Source: Methylobacterium thuringiense
GTDB lineage: Bacteria > Pseudomonadota > Alphaproteobacteria > Rhizobiales > Beijerinckiaceae
Assembly: GCF_022179645.1 (NCBI RefSeq)
Contig: NZ_BPRA01000011.1
Coordinates: forward strand, 1 to 64,000
Length of the DNA: 64,000 bases
Reading direction: 5' to 3'
Shown here: positions 7,093 through 16,669 of the stretch, piece by piece
Layout of the letters: every line of letters begins with the position of its first letter
Position numbering within the stretch: position 1 is the first letter of the stretch
The notes under the pieces: generated by a model
Databases searched by the model: none
Told to the model about the DNA's origin: nothing
Seen by the model: only the letters and a program-made list of their open reading frames with translations
Position numbers and translations under genes: made by a program

Positions 7093-10000
7093 ATGTTCGC
7101 TTCCCTGATGACGACGCGGCGGTTCGCACCGCTGTTCTGGTGCCAGTTCTTCTCGGCCTTCAACGACAACTTCCTCAAGAACGCGCTCGCGTTGCTGATC
7201 CTGTTCAAGGTCGGCGAGACCGGCACCGATCCGGGCCATGGCGGGATTCTGGTCACGCTGGCGAGCGCCGTGTTCATCGGCCCGTTCTTCGTGCTGTCGG
7301 GCCTCGGCGGCCAGCTCGCCGACCGCTACGACAAGGCGGTCCTGGCCAAGCGCCTGAAGTTCGCCGAGATCTTCGCCGCGTTGCTCTCGGTGCTCGGCTT
7401 CTGGCTGCAATCGGTGCCGCTGCTGTTCGCCTCGCTCGGCACCTTCGGCATCATCGCGGCGCTGTTCGGCCCGATCAAATACGGCATCCTGCCCGATCAC
7501 CTGAAGCGCGAAGAACTCACCGCCGGCAACGCGCTGGTCGAGGCCGCGACCTTTTTGGCGATCCTGCTCGGCACCATCACCGCCGGCCTCGCCATGGCGA
7601 TGGGCGGCCACGCCCTGGGGCTCGGCGCCGGGCTGATGACGTTTGCGATCCTGTGCTGGCTCGCCGCCCGCCAGATCCCGCGCACCGGCGAGGGCGACCC
7701 GACCCTCAAGGTCGACGCCAACATCGCCCGTTCCACGGTCGGGCTACTGCGCGACCTCTGGTCCGACACGCGGCTCTGGCGCGGCTCGATCATCGTGAGC
7801 TGGTTCTGGCTCGTCGGCGTGGTGGTGCTCTCGCTGCTGCCGGTGCTGGTGCGCCAGACGCTCAACGGCACCGAGATCGTCGCCACCACGCTGCTCGCGG
7901 TCTTCTCCATCGGCATTGCGATCGGTTCGGCCCTGGCCTCGTGGCTGGCGAGCGGCCGCATCGTCCTGCTGCCGACGCCGGTCGGCGCGATCCTGATGGG
8001 CCTGTTCGGCCTCGACCTCGCCTGGACCGTCTCCCAGGCGGTGCCGGCCGTGGGCGAACCGATCGGCGCGCTCGCCTTCCTCTCCGACCCGACCGGTATC
8101 CGTCTGCTTGTCGACTTCGCCGGCCTCGCCATCGCCGGCGGCCTCTACATCGTGCCGTCCTTCGCCGCCGTGCAGGCCTGGACGCCGAAGGAGAAGCGCG
8201 CCCGGGTCATCGGCGCCGTCAACGTGATCACCGCCGCCTTCATGGTCGGCGGCACCCTGGCGCTGGCCGCGCTCCAGGCGGCCGGCCTCACGATGGGGCA
8301 GCTCTTCGCCCTCATCGCGGTGCTGAACCTCGTCGTCGGCGTGATCGTGTTCAAGATCATGCCGACGAGCCCGTTCCGCGACTTCCTGTCGATCTTTTTC
8401 CGGGCTTTCTACCGCCTCGAGGTGAAGGGCCTGGAGAACGTCGAGAAGGCCGGGCCGAACGCCATTATCGCGCTGAACCACGTCTCGTTCCTCGACGCGC
8501 CGCTGGCCCTCTCGCTGCTCGACCAGGAGCCGGTCTTCGCCATCGACCACGGTATCGCCCAGCGCTGGTGGGTGAAGCCGTTCCTGAGGGTCACCAAGGC
8601 GATGCCCCTCGACCCGACCCGGCCGCTCGCCACCCGCACCCTGATCAACGCGGTGAAGAACGGCGAGACGCTGATCATCTTCCCCGAAGGACGCCTCACC
8701 GTCACCGGCAGCCTGATGAAGGTCTATGACGGCGCCGGCCTGATCGCCGACAAGTCCGGTGCCATGGTGGTGCCGGTGAAGATCGACGGCCCGGAACAGA
8801 CCATCTTCTCGCGGCTCTCGCGCCTGCAGGTGCGCCGCCGCTGGTGGCCGAAGGTCACCGTGACGATCATGGAACCGGTGAAGCTCGCGGTCGATCCGGA
8901 GCTGAAAGGCAAGAACCGCCGCCGCGCCGCAGGCGCTGCCCTCTACGACATCATGTCGGACCTGATGTTCGAGACCACGAACATCGACCGCTCGGTGATG
9001 TCGGCCTTGATCGAGGCGGGCGACCGCCACGGTTGGCGCCGCGTCGCGCTCGAAGACCCGGTCACCGGCACGATGAGCTATGCGCGCCTCGTAATGGGCG
9101 CCAACATCCTCGGCCGCAAGCTGATGCCGCTCGCTGCCGAGGGCAAGACCATCGGGCTGATGCTACCGAACGCCAACGGCGCGGCCGTCACCTTCTTCGC
9201 GCTCGCCAGCGCCGGCCGCGTGCCGGCGATGATCAACTTCTCCGCCGGCTCCGCCAACGTGCTCTCGGCCTGCAAGGCGGCGCAGGTCGACACCATCGTC
9301 ACCTCCCGCGCCTTCATCGAGAAGGGGCGGCTCGGGAGCCTGATCGAGGGGCTCGCGGGCAAGGTGAAGCTCGTCTATCTCGAGGACGTGCGCGCCACGG
9401 TCACCACCGGCGACAAGCTCAGGGGCCTGATCGCGCCCCGCAAGCCGCTGGTGAAGCGCAAGGGCTCCGACCCGGTCGCGGTGCTATTCACCTCCGGCAG
9501 CGAAGGCACGCCGAAGGGCGTGGTGCTCGCCCACCGCAACATGCTGGCGAACACCGCCCAGGCTGCCGCGCGCATCGATTTCGGCCGCACCGACAAGGTC
9601 TTCAACGTCCTGCCGGTGTTCCACGCCTTCGGGCTGACGGCGGGGCTGGTGCTGCCGCTGGTCTCCGGCGTGCCGGTCTATCTCTACCCGTCGCCGCTGC
9701 ATTACCGGATCGTGCCGGAGCTGATCTACGGCTCGAACGCCACGTATCTCTTCGGCACCGACACCTTCCTCACCGGCTACGCCAAGGCCGCCCACCCCTA
9801 CGACCTGCGCTCGCTGCGCTACGTCGTGGCCGGTGCCGAGAAGGTGAAGGATTCGACCCGCAAGACCTGGAGCGAGAAGTTCGGCCTGCGCATCCTGGAG
9901 GGCTACGGCGTCAGCGAGTGCGGGCCGGTGGTCGCGCTCAACACGCCGATGTTCAACCGCTTCGGCACGGTTGGCCGCATCCTGCCTGGCATCGAGACGC

Positions 10001-10512
10001 GGCTGGAGAGCGTGCCCGGCATCGAGGAGGGCGGCCGGCTCTCGGTGAAGGGGCCGAACATCATGCTCGGCTATTACCGCGCCGAGAAGCCCGGCGTGCT
10101 CGAACCGCCGCCGGGCGGCTGGCACGACACCGGCGACATCGTCGCGATCGATGCCGAGGGGTTCGTCACGATCAAGGGCCGCGCCAAGCGCTTCGCCAAG
10201 ATCGCCGGCGAGATGATCTCGCTCGCCACCGTCGAGACCCTCGCGGCCGAACTCTGGCCGGACGCCCCGAGCGCGGTGGCCGCCGTGCCCGATGCCCGTA
10301 AGGGCGAGCGGCTGATCCTGTTCACCGAGGCCAAGGGCGCGACGCGGCCGGCCTATCAGGCCTTCGCCAAGTCGAAGGGTGCGCCCGAACTCGCGGTGCC
10401 GGCGGAGGTCGTGGTCCTCGAAAAACTGCCGATGCTCGGCAGCGGCAAGGTCGACCAGGTCGGCGTGACCAAGCTCGCGAAGGAGCGCTCCGAGACCTCG
10501 CAGGCGGCCTGA
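7093..10512 (+). CDS. aas: Lysophospholipid transporter / acyltransferase / acyl-ACP synthetase fusion (LplT-PlsC-Aas)
   Basis: A 1139-aa three-part protein for lysophospholipid repair. Residues 1-410 are an MFS lysophospholipid flippase (LplT-like, starting FWCQFFSAFNDNFLKNAL). Residues about 435-640 are a PlsC acyltransferase with the HX4D motif (NHVSFLD, His463/Asp468) and FPEG. Residues about 660-1139 are an AMP-forming acyl-ACP synthetase with the P-loop-like LFTSGSEGTPKG near 798-810 and GYGVSECGP. In E. coli the first function is a separate gene; the triple fusion is seen in many alphaproteobacteria. ATG 7093 follows GGAGAGAGG. Probably repressed by the divergent TetR. A rho-independent terminator follows at once. 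Confidence 0.93.
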   Translation: MFASLMTTRRFAPLFWCQFFSAFNDNFLKNALALLILFKVGETGTDPGHGGILVTLASAVFIGPFFVLSGLGGQLADRYDKAVLAKRLKFAEIFAALLSVLGFWLQSVPLLFASLGTFGIIAALFGPIKYGILPDHLKREELTAGNALVEAATFLAILLGTITAGLAMAMGGHALGLGAGLMTFAILCWLAARQIPRTGEGDPTLKVDANIARSTVGLLRDLWSDTRLWRGSIIVSWFWLVGVVVLSLLPVLVRQTLNGTEIVATTLLAVFSIGIAIGSALASWLASGRIVLLPTPVGAILMGLFGLDLAWTVSQAVPAVGEPIGALAFLSDPTGIRLLVDFAGLAIAGGLYIVPSFAAVQAWTPKEKRARVIGAVNVITAAFMVGGTLALAALQAAGLTMGQLFALIAVLNLVVGVIVFKIMPTSPFRDFLSIFFRAFYRLEVKGLENVEKAGPNAIIALNHVSFLDAPLALSLLDQEPVFAIDHGIAQRWWVKPFLRVTKAMPLDPTRPLATRTLINAVKNGETLIIFPEGRLTVTGSLMKVYDGAGLIADKSGAMVVPVKIDGPEQTIFSRLSRLQVRRRWWPKVTVTIMEPVKLAVDPELKGKNRRRAAGAALYDIMSDLMFETTNIDRSVMSALIEAGDRHGWRRVALEDPVTGTMSYARLVMGANILGRKLMPLAAEGKTIGLMLPNANGAAVTFFALASAGRVPAMINFSAGSANVLSACKAAQVDTIVTSRAFIEKGRLGSLIEGLAGKVKLVYLEDVRATVTTGDKLRGLIAPRKPLVKRKGSDPVAVLFTSGSEGTPKGVVLAHRNMLANTAQAAARIDFGRTDKVFNVLPVFHAFGLTAGLVLPLVSGVPVYLYPSPLHYRIVPELIYGSNATYLFGTDTFLTGYAKAAHPYDLRSLRYVVAGAEKVKDSTRKTWSEKFGLRILEGYGVSECGPVVALNTPMFNRFGTVGRILPGIETRLESVPGIEEGGRLSVKGPNIMLGYYRAEKPGVLEPPPGGWHDTGDIVAIDAEGFVTIKGRAKRFAKIAGEMISLATVETLAAELWPDAPSAVAAVPDARKGERLILFTEAKGATRPAYQAFAKSKGAPELAVPAEVVVLEKLPMLGSGKVDQVGVTKLAKERSETSQAA

Positions 10513-10538
10513 GCGCCGGAGCGATCCGTCGATCCCCG

Positions 10539-10572
10539 AAACCCGGCTCGCAGCGCGCGAGCCGGGTTTTTT
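10539..10572 (+). terminator. Rho-independent terminator after aas
   Basis: Inverted repeat AAACCCGGCTCGC / GCGAGCCGGGTTT (13-bp stem, 5-nt loop) followed by further T residues, 27 bp after the aas stop. Confidence 0.9.
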
Positions 10573-10608
10573 CGTGCCGATATGAGGACGCTTGAAATTC
10601 GATCGTAT

Positions 10609-10639
10609 TTCGATATATCTAATATATCGACATATCGAA
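10609..10639. promoter_or_regulatory. AT-rich overlapping dyads, candidate PadR autoregulatory operator
   Basis: A perfect inverted repeat CGATATAT-CTA-ATATATCG (10611-10629) overlaps a wider pair TTCGATAT ... ATATCGAA (10609-10639). It is strikingly AT-rich for this genome and ends 18 bp before the PadR start codon. PadR proteins, including NfeR/YqjI, bind AT-rich dyads of this kind upstream of their own gene. Binding is inferred. Confidence 0.65.
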
Positions 10640-10657
10640 ACATGATCGGAAGGCATC

Positions 10658-11236
10658 ATGCATCCCCGTTTCCAAGACCCCCGCCAGGATTGGTACTTCG
10701 CCCGCCACCAGCACGACGACGACCGTCCCTTCGGCGGTCCGACCCGTCACCGCGGCCCCGGGCGGCACGGCGGTCCCGGCCGCTTCTTCGGCCACGGCGA
10801 CCTCCGCCTCGTCGTGCTCAACCTGATCGCGGAGAAGCCCTGCTACGGCTACGAGATCATCAAGGCGATCGAGGAGCGCGTGGGCGGCGCCTACAGCCCG
10901 AGCCCGGGCACGATCTACCCGACGCTGACCATGCTGCAGGACCTCGGCCACGTGACCGTCAGCGACGGCGACGGCGCCAAGAAGCTGCACACCATCACCG
11001 CCGAGGGCCGCGCCTATCTCGACGCGCACCGCCCGACCCTCGACGCGCTCATGGAACGCATGGACGAATCCGGTCGCCGGCACGGCGGCGGCCCCGCTCC
11101 GCAGATCGTGCGGGCGATGGAGAACCTGAAGCTGGCGCTGCGCCTGCGCCTGTCGCGCGGACCGCTCGACGAAGAGCAGATCAACGCGGTGGCTGCGGCG
11201 ATCGACATGGCCGCTACGACGCTGGAGCAGGTGTGA
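10658..11236 (+). CDS. PadR-family regulator with His-rich N-terminus (NfeR/YqjI-like)
   Basis: A 192-aa repressor. Residues 1-47 are rich in His, Arg, Gly and Asp (His at 2, 17, 19, 31, 37, 46), then a PadR winged helix from about 48 to 125 (LRLVVLNLIAEKPCYGYEIIKAIEE, SPGTIYPTLTMLQDLG). A C-terminal helical arm follows. The His-rich leader plus PadR fold resembles E. coli YqjI/NfeR, a nickel-responsive repressor of a ferric reductase gene. A metal-sensing role is therefore possible, but no reductase gene is adjacent. GGAAGG precedes ATG 10658. The AT-rich dyad upstream suggests autoregulation. Confidence 0.88.
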   Translation: MHPRFQDPRQDWYFARHQHDDDRPFGGPTRHRGPGRHGGPGRFFGHGDLRLVVLNLIAEKPCYGYEIIKAIEERVGGAYSPSPGTIYPTLTMLQDLGHVTVSDGDGAKKLHTITAEGRAYLDAHRPTLDALMERMDESGRRHGGGPAPQIVRAMENLKLALRLRLSRGPLDEEQINAVAAAIDMAATTLEQV

Positions 11237-11407
11237 GGGGGCACTAAGTTGCCGGCTGAAGACATCCGAACGACGCTTGGCAACCGTGCTTTCTGGCGCG
11301 GTTGCCGTCTGGTCGGGGCTTGACCGCACCGCCGAAATCCTCATGCAGGCGGCCGACGCGGCCTCGGCATCCCAGGGTCCCGCGCACGGATGCGAGGCCC
11401 TAACCGC

Positions 11408-12718
11408 ATGCAGGCTCCCGCGATCGAAGCCGCGCCGCGCCGTGCGTCGTTCCTGACGCCGCTGTTCCGGGACCGCCGGATCGCCGCCGGGCTGTTTCTC
11501 GGCATCGGCTCGGGGATGGCCTTTCCGCTGATCTACGCGACGCAATCGGTCTGGCTGACGCGGGCCGGGGTGCCGATCGAGACGATCGGCTGGCTGTTCG
11601 GGCTGACCTTTCCCTACAAGCTCAAGTTCCTCTGGGCGCCGTTCCTGGAGCGCTACGACGCGCCGCTACTCGGCGCCTGGCTCGGGCGGCGGCGGGGCTG
11701 GATCCTGCTGGCGCAGGTCGGTGTCGCGGCATCGCTCGCGGGAATCGCCTTCGGTGATCCCGAGCACTGGCTCGGCTGGACCATCGCGTTCTCGCTCGCC
11801 CTCGGCGTCGCCGGGTCGACGCAGGACATCACCGTCGACGGCTGGCGCATCGCCGTGGTGGCGAAGGCGGAGCTTCCGCTGATGTCGTCCTGGTCGGAGA
11901 TGGGCTGGCGCGTCGGCTCGCTGATCGCGGGCGCGGGCGCGCTGCTCGTCGCGGGCGAGCACGGCTGGAAGGCGGCCTACCTCGTCATGGCGGCGCTGAT
12001 GCTGCCGAGCATGATCGCCGCCTGGATCGCTCCCGAGCCCGAATCCGACACGCGCGCCGCGCATGCGCCGATGAGTTTCGCCGCGACGATCTGGGCGCCG
12101 ATCAAGGACCTGCTCGACCGCCTCGGGCCGCTTGGCATCCCGATCCTGATCATGATCGCCGGCTTCCGCATGCCCGGCTACGTCTCCACCGCGATGGCGA
12201 ATCCGCTCTTCGTGACGCTGCACTACTCGGACGTCGACATCGCCACGGTGGTGAAGGTCTACGGGTTCTGGCTCGGCCTCGGCGCGACCTTTTTGGGCGG
12301 CTGGCTGATCCCGCGCGTCGGCATCATGCCGACGCTGCTGTTCGGCACCGTGTTCGGCTCCGCGGCGCATCTCGCGCTGGCCTATCTGGCACTCTACGGC
12401 GACCACAACGACGGCGCCTACTGGACCTTCGTGGTCGCGGTCGGGATCGAATCCTTCGCCTATGCCTTCGCCTCGATCGTGCTGATCACCTACATGTCGA
12501 CGCTGACCTCGGACGCGCACGCGGCGAGCCAGTTCGCGTTGATGACCTCCCTGGTGGCGCTGCCGGGCAACCTGCTGGCGATGACCTCGGGCGTCGCGGT
12601 CAAGGCGCTCGGCTTCGCCTGGTTCTTCGTCGGCACCTCGGTGATCGGCATCCCCGTCGCGCTGCTCTGTGCCTGGATCTGGTGGCGGCAGAGCCGCGAG
12701 CCTCGGCCAGCTGGCTGA
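11408..12718 (+). CDS. MFS permease, AmpG-like (muropeptide or acetyl-CoA transporter family)
   Basis: A 436-aa transporter with about 12 membrane helices. The pattern IYATQSVWLTRAGVPIETIGWLFGLTFPYKLKFLWAPFLERY and ALGVAGSTQDITVDGWRIA is that of AmpG/PAT-type MFS proteins, which import anhydro-muropeptides for cell-wall recycling. ATG 11408 has GAGG about 10 nt upstream; ATG 11390 in frame is possible. Downstream genes on both strands also concern the periplasm and cell wall (DsbA-like protein, parvulin, L,D-transpeptidase). The substrate is assigned by family only. It ends 43 bp before the DsbA-like gene and may be cotranscribed with it. Confidence 0.82.
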   Translation: MQAPAIEAAPRRASFLTPLFRDRRIAAGLFLGIGSGMAFPLIYATQSVWLTRAGVPIETIGWLFGLTFPYKLKFLWAPFLERYDAPLLGAWLGRRRGWILLAQVGVAASLAGIAFGDPEHWLGWTIAFSLALGVAGSTQDITVDGWRIAVVAKAELPLMSSWSEMGWRVGSLIAGAGALLVAGEHGWKAAYLVMAALMLPSMIAAWIAPEPESDTRAAHAPMSFAATIWAPIKDLLDRLGPLGIPILIMIAGFRMPGYVSTAMANPLFVTLHYSDVDIATVVKVYGFWLGLGATFLGGWLIPRVGIMPTLLFGTVFGSAAHLALAYLALYGDHNDGAYWTFVVAVGIESFAYAFASIVLITYMSTLTSDAHAASQFALMTSLVALPGNLLAMTSGVAVKALGFAWFFVGTSVIGIPVALLCAWIWWRQSREPRPAG

Positions 12719-12761
12719 TCCAGCCGAACTTCAGCCATCCTCCCGGCTTACGCGAGTGCCC

Positions 12762-13448
12762 ATGACTCTCGACCGCCGCCGCTTCCTCGCCGCCACCGCC
12801 GCCCTCGGCCTCGCCGGGCCGGCCCTCGCCCAGAGCTACGGTCAGACCTACAAGGTCGACAACGACGACGGCCGGCCGATCGCTAACATGCGCCTGCCGG
12901 GGGAGATCACCGGCCAGATCGCCGAGCTGAAGGGCGTGACCTATATCGGCCCGCGCGATGCCGAGGTCGTGCTCTACGAGTTCTTCGACTACAACTGCCC
13001 CTATTGCCGGCAGGCCGCCGCCGACATCGCCGCACTCGCCGCCAGCGACCCGTCGCTGCGCATCGGCCTCGTCAACAACCCGATCCTCTCGCCGATGTCG
13101 GCCCAGGCCGCCAAGGTGGCGCTCGCCGTCCAGCGCAAGCTCGGCTCGGCCGCGGCCTTCAAGGTCTACGGGCAACTCCTCGGCACGCCCGGCAAGATCG
13201 ACGGCCTCAAGGCCCTCGAGGTCGCCGCCAGGGCCGGCGTACCCCGTGCCGAGTTGGAGAGCATCGGCGACAGCGAGGAGATCCGGCAGGCCCTGAGCGC
13301 GCAGATGCACGTCGCGGCCAACCTGGGTCTCACCGCCACGCCGTCCTACGTGCTGGGCAATACCGGCATGCTCGGCCATCCCGGCCCGAAGGCGCTCGCG
13401 CGCATGATCGCGGCGATGCGGCGCTGCGACCAGATCGCCTGCGGATAG
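12762..13448 (+). CDS. DsbA-family thiol oxidoreductase, periplasmic
   Basis: A 228-aa thioredoxin-fold protein. The N-terminus DRRRFLAATAALGLAGPALA is a signal peptide with an RRRFL motif that could be a Tat signal; cleavage after about residue 23. The active site is Cys79-Pro-Tyr-Cys82 in FFDYNCPYCRQ, and the cis-Pro loop appears as TATPSYVLGN. Expected to oxidise or isomerise disulfides in exported proteins. This is the Com1-like DsbA group common in alphaproteobacteria, slightly larger than E. coli DsbA. It is convergent with the parvulin gene, the two stops 31 bp apart. Confidence 0.9.
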   Translation: MTLDRRRFLAATAALGLAGPALAQSYGQTYKVDNDDGRPIANMRLPGEITGQIAELKGVTYIGPRDAEVVLYEFFDYNCPYCRQAAADIAALAASDPSLRIGLVNNPILSPMSAQAAKVALAVQRKLGSAAAFKVYGQLLGTPGKIDGLKALEVAARAGVPRAELESIGDSEEIRQALSAQMHVAANLGLTATPSYVLGNTGMLGHPGPKALARMIAAMRRCDQIACG

Positions 13449-13479
13449 GCGATCTGGCGCGTCCAGGCGTCCGGTTGGA

Positions 13480-14403
13480 CTACTTCTTCGAACCATCCGT
13501 CGGCGGCAGCACCGGAGCCGGCGCGGTCGGCGCGGCATCCGTACGCTCGACCTTCGCCGCCTCGCGCAGCTTCAGGATCACGTCCTGCTGGGCCTTGCGG
13601 GTGATGTACTGGTCGACCTGCTCCTTCATCTCGTCGAAGCTCGGCACCGGCTTGGTGCGCTTCTCCTCGAGCTTGATCACGTGCCAGCCGAACTGGGTCT
13701 TGACCGGATCGGAGACCTGGCCGGGGCTCATCTTGAAGGCGGCCTCGGCGAAGGGGGCCACCATGCGCTCCTTGGTGAACCAGCCGAGATCGCCGCCCTC
13801 GGCCTTCGAGCCCGGATCCTTCGAGGTCTCGCCGGCAACCTTGGCGAAGTCCTCGCCGCCCTTCACACGCGCGGCGATCTTCTTGGCGTCGGCCTCGTTG
13901 TCGACGAGGATGTGCCGGGCGTGGACCTCCTCCTCGGGCTTCAGCGCCTTGACGGTCTGGTCGTAGAGGGCCTTCGCGGCGTCCGGCGTCACCGCCTTCT
14001 TGGCCTCCTGCTCCAGGAAGTCGTCGAGTAGCAGCTTGTCGCGGAAATAGGCGAGCTTGCGCTTGAACTCCGGCGACTCGCCGACCTTCGCGGCGTCGGC
14101 CGCCTGGGCGCCGACGCGCAGGTCGATCATGTAGTCGACGAGCAGGCCCTTCTTGCCGGCTTCGTCGACGCCGGGAAGCGACAGCGCCGGGTCCTCGCCC
14201 GCGATGTTGAGGTCGCCCTGGGTGATCGGGGCGCCGTTGACCTTGGCGATCACCGTGTCGGGCGAGGTTTTCGCCGCCGGTGCTGCCGCTGCCGCTGCCG
14301 GAGCCGACGGCGTGGCGCTGGTCTCCTGGGCGAGCGCGGCGCCGGGCAGCGCGAGCGACAGGGCGAGCGCGCTCGGGCGCAGGAGGCGAAACAGCATCGT
14401 CAT
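13480..14403 (-). CDS. Periplasmic parvulin-type peptidylprolyl isomerase
   Basis: A 307-aa foldase. Signal peptide residues 1-25 (LALSLALPGAALA), an Ala/Pro-rich linker, a SurA-like N-terminal helical part with VIAKVNGAPITQGDL, and a parvulin domain at about 165-260 (VHARHILVDNEADAKKIAARVKGGEDF, GGDLGWF, TQFGWHVIKLEE). The Lys-rich C-terminal tail is low in complexity. It probably assists folding of secreted or outer-membrane proteins. ATG 14403 or the second ATG at 14397 could start it. The frame runs far upstream only because it crosses the L,D-transpeptidase gene as a shadow. Confidence 0.92.
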   Translation of the reverse strand: MTMLFRLLRPSALALSLALPGAALAQETSATPSAPAAAAAAPAAKTSPDTVIAKVNGAPITQGDLNIAGEDPALSLPGVDEAGKKGLLVDYMIDLRVGAQAADAAKVGESPEFKRKLAYFRDKLLLDDFLEQEAKKAVTPDAAKALYDQTVKALKPEEEVHARHILVDNEADAKKIAARVKGGEDFAKVAGETSKDPGSKAEGGDLGWFTKERMVAPFAEAAFKMSPGQVSDPVKTQFGWHVIKLEEKRTKPVPSFDEMKEQVDQYITRKAQQDVILKLREAAKVERTDAAPTAPAPVLPPTDGSKK

Positions 14404-14678
14404 GAAAGCGGTCTGTCCTTGGGCGACGCCGCGTCGGGCCGGCTCTGACGGCTGGCTCTCGCAAACGACGTGAAGAAGCGGCCTACGGCCGCGGGCAACG
14501 GCCGACACGTGGAATCTCGCCGCGCCAAACGCAAGCGTCGCCGTTCCGATCGTGGCCGATGCCGCTCTTAGGAAGTGCCGAAGATGTGATCCGGCGGCGT
14601 CGCCTCCGGTGAAGGCAGCCGGCTGCAACGGTTCAGGTCCAGGCATGACGGCCGTCGAGAACCGATCCGATGCCGCGA

Positions 14679-16271
14679 TCAGCCCCGCGGGCCGACGAGC
14701 CCCGGCGGCATGAATTCGGGCTCGCGAATGGCCGGCCGCGCGACCGGCGGCCGGCGGGCCGCCTCCGGCTTCGATGCAGGGGCCGGCGCGGCCGGCTTGG
14801 CGCGGACGGTAGGGCGCGCCGCCGGCACGAGGTCGGCGGTGGTCGGCACGGCCTGTCCGGCGCGGGCCGGCTTGATGACAGGGCGCGGGGTGATCGAGCC
14901 GGTGGTGACGACGTCGGTGGCCGCCGACGGGGCCGGCGTGCCGGGCATGTCCAACCCGTAGATGTCGTCGCGAAAATGCGCGCGGCCGTCCGGCGTGGCG
15001 TAGCCGGTGAGGTAGACGAAGGTGACCGGCACCGGCTTCACCAGCTTGATGTCGCGCTTCTCGCCGGTGGCGATGCCGCTCTCGATCTCGATCGGACCCC
15101 AGGTCGAGCCGGCGCCGTTCGGTCCCTCGGTGCCCTGCAGCAGCCAGGCCGCGAATTCCTTGACCTGCCCGACGCGGACGCAGCCGTGGGAATGGAAGCG
15201 GACGTTGCCGGCAAACAGCGACTTCGAGGGCGTGTCGTGCATGTAGACGGCAAACTTGTTCGGCATGTCGATTCGGACTTGGCCGAGCGAGTTGTCGAAG
15301 CCGGAATCCTGCCGCAGCATGTAGTTGACCGCCTTCTCGCCGCTCCAGTCGAAGGTCGTGGAATCGACCTCGACGCCGCCGGGGCCGAGCATGCGGATGT
15401 GGTTCTTGGCGAGATAGCCCGGGTTCTTGCGCATCGTCGGGATGATCTCGTTCTTGATCACCGAGACGGGCAGGGTCCAGGTCGGGTTGAGGTTGACGTC
15501 GGTGACGCGGGTCTCGACCGAGGGCGTCGCCTTGTCGGGCTTGCCGACGACGGCGACGTAGCGGCGGGCGACGCCGCCGTTCTCCACCGCCTCGACGGTC
15601 GCCGAGGGGATGTTCACGACGACGTAGCGCTCGCCGAAGGGAAACTTCGAGCCGATCAGCCGCTCGGCCGAGGCCGCGAGCTGGCGCTGGCGCACGCTGG
15701 CCGGGACGTTCAGCGCGGCGACGGTGAGACGCTGGACGAGGCCCGATTCCGGCAGGCCGTGGCGGGCCTGGAAGGCTTTCACCGCCGTCACCAGCGTCTC
15801 GTCGTAGAGGTCGGAATGCGTGGCGTTCGCCGCGAGGTCGCCGGTCATGACGAGGTGGCCGCGCAAGGCCGCTATGGCCGGGTTGCGGTCGCCCGGCTTC
15901 AGGCTGGTGCCGGCCGGGACCGGGCTCCAGCCGCCGGCCTCGGCGAGCACCTTGTAGTGTTCGGCCATGCGCATGGTGGCGAGAAAGGTTGCTGGCGCCA
16001 GCGTCGGCGTCGGGTCCTCCGAGACTTTGGCGAAGACGGTCGCCGGCAGTTCTCGCGATTTTTTGGGCGTTTGGGGCTGCGCGGTCTGGACGGCCGGCGG
16101 TGAGGCGGCGGGTGCCGGCTCCTGCGACGTGGGCTGGACCGAGAGTGGCAGCGGCGCGGCCGCTGGCCGCGCGTCCTGCGCGGGCTCGGCGATGGCGACG
16201 CCCATCAGCAGGAGCACCGTGATCGGCGCGAGCGCCGTGGCACGGCTGGGGGTGTGGTGACGCAACAACAT
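14679..16271 (-). CDS. L,D-transpeptidase, YcbB/LdtD-type
   Basis: A 530-aa cell-wall enzyme that forms 3-3 crosslinks in peptidoglycan. Signal/anchor near residues 10-28, a Pro/Ala-rich linker, a peptidoglycan-binding domain around 160-220 (LKPGDRNPAIAALRGHL), then the YkuD catalytic domain at about 250-400 with HSHGCVRVGQ. The catalytic residue is Cys364, with His362 two residues before it. A Pro/Ala/Arg-rich tail follows residue 440. ATG 16271 gives a plausible signal peptide. It is divergent from zwf across a 398-bp gap and close to the parvulin gene on the same strand. Confidence 0.92.
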   Translation of the reverse strand: MLLRHHTPSRATALAPITVLLLMGVAIAEPAQDARPAAAPLPLSVQPTSQEPAPAASPPAVQTAQPQTPKKSRELPATVFAKVSEDPTPTLAPATFLATMRMAEHYKVLAEAGGWSPVPAGTSLKPGDRNPAIAALRGHLVMTGDLAANATHSDLYDETLVTAVKAFQARHGLPESGLVQRLTVAALNVPASVRQRQLAASAERLIGSKFPFGERYVVVNIPSATVEAVENGGVARRYVAVVGKPDKATPSVETRVTDVNLNPTWTLPVSVIKNEIIPTMRKNPGYLAKNHIRMLGPGGVEVDSTTFDWSGEKAVNYMLRQDSGFDNSLGQVRIDMPNKFAVYMHDTPSKSLFAGNVRFHSHGCVRVGQVKEFAAWLLQGTEGPNGAGSTWGPIEIESGIATGEKRDIKLVKPVPVTFVYLTGYATPDGRAHFRDDIYGLDMPGTPAPSAATDVVTTGSITPRPVIKPARAGQAVPTTADLVPAARPTVRAKPAAPAPASKPEAARRPPVARPAIREPEFMPPGLVGPRG

Positions 16272-16669
16272 CGCCGGCCTCGATTGGGTCGTGGGAGGAC
16301 GATGCGCGTGGATGGTTACCATTCTCCTCATCCGCCGCCCGGCCGGGTGCGGATCGGCACGCCGCCGGTCGATGGCTCCGTGCGTAGCGATCCGGGGTGC
16401 GTCCCGGCATCGGTGGGTCTACAAGGCCCGCGTCGCTCCGGTGCCGCGTGCGGGACCGAACGTCCGGCGGGTCAGGGTTTTACGCCCTCGGGTGTCCTTC
16501 CCGGCCCGCTGCCGCCGGGGCCTCGCTGCCCGCCATGCGCCGCTCGCGCGCAGCAGGCTCCCGAGAGGCACGGGCGTTGCGAAGGCCATGGCCCGGAGGA
16601 TAGGGTCGCGCGCCGCGGCCCGGCCCGACCGGATCGCCGCGACGCCGCAAGTCCACGGGAGCTTAGCCT
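16272..16669. other. Non-coding gap between divergent ldt and zwf
   Basis: 398 bp without a supportable gene; the open frames crossing it are GC-rich shadows. It must hold the promoters of both divergent genes, but I see no convincing hexamers, terminator or repeat. Confidence 0.5.

Noticed and set aside
14404..16410. Fusion of the parvulin gene with a long upstream frame
   Set aside because: The extra part is out of frame with the L,D-transpeptidase gene it crosses; the signal peptide at 14403 marks the true start.
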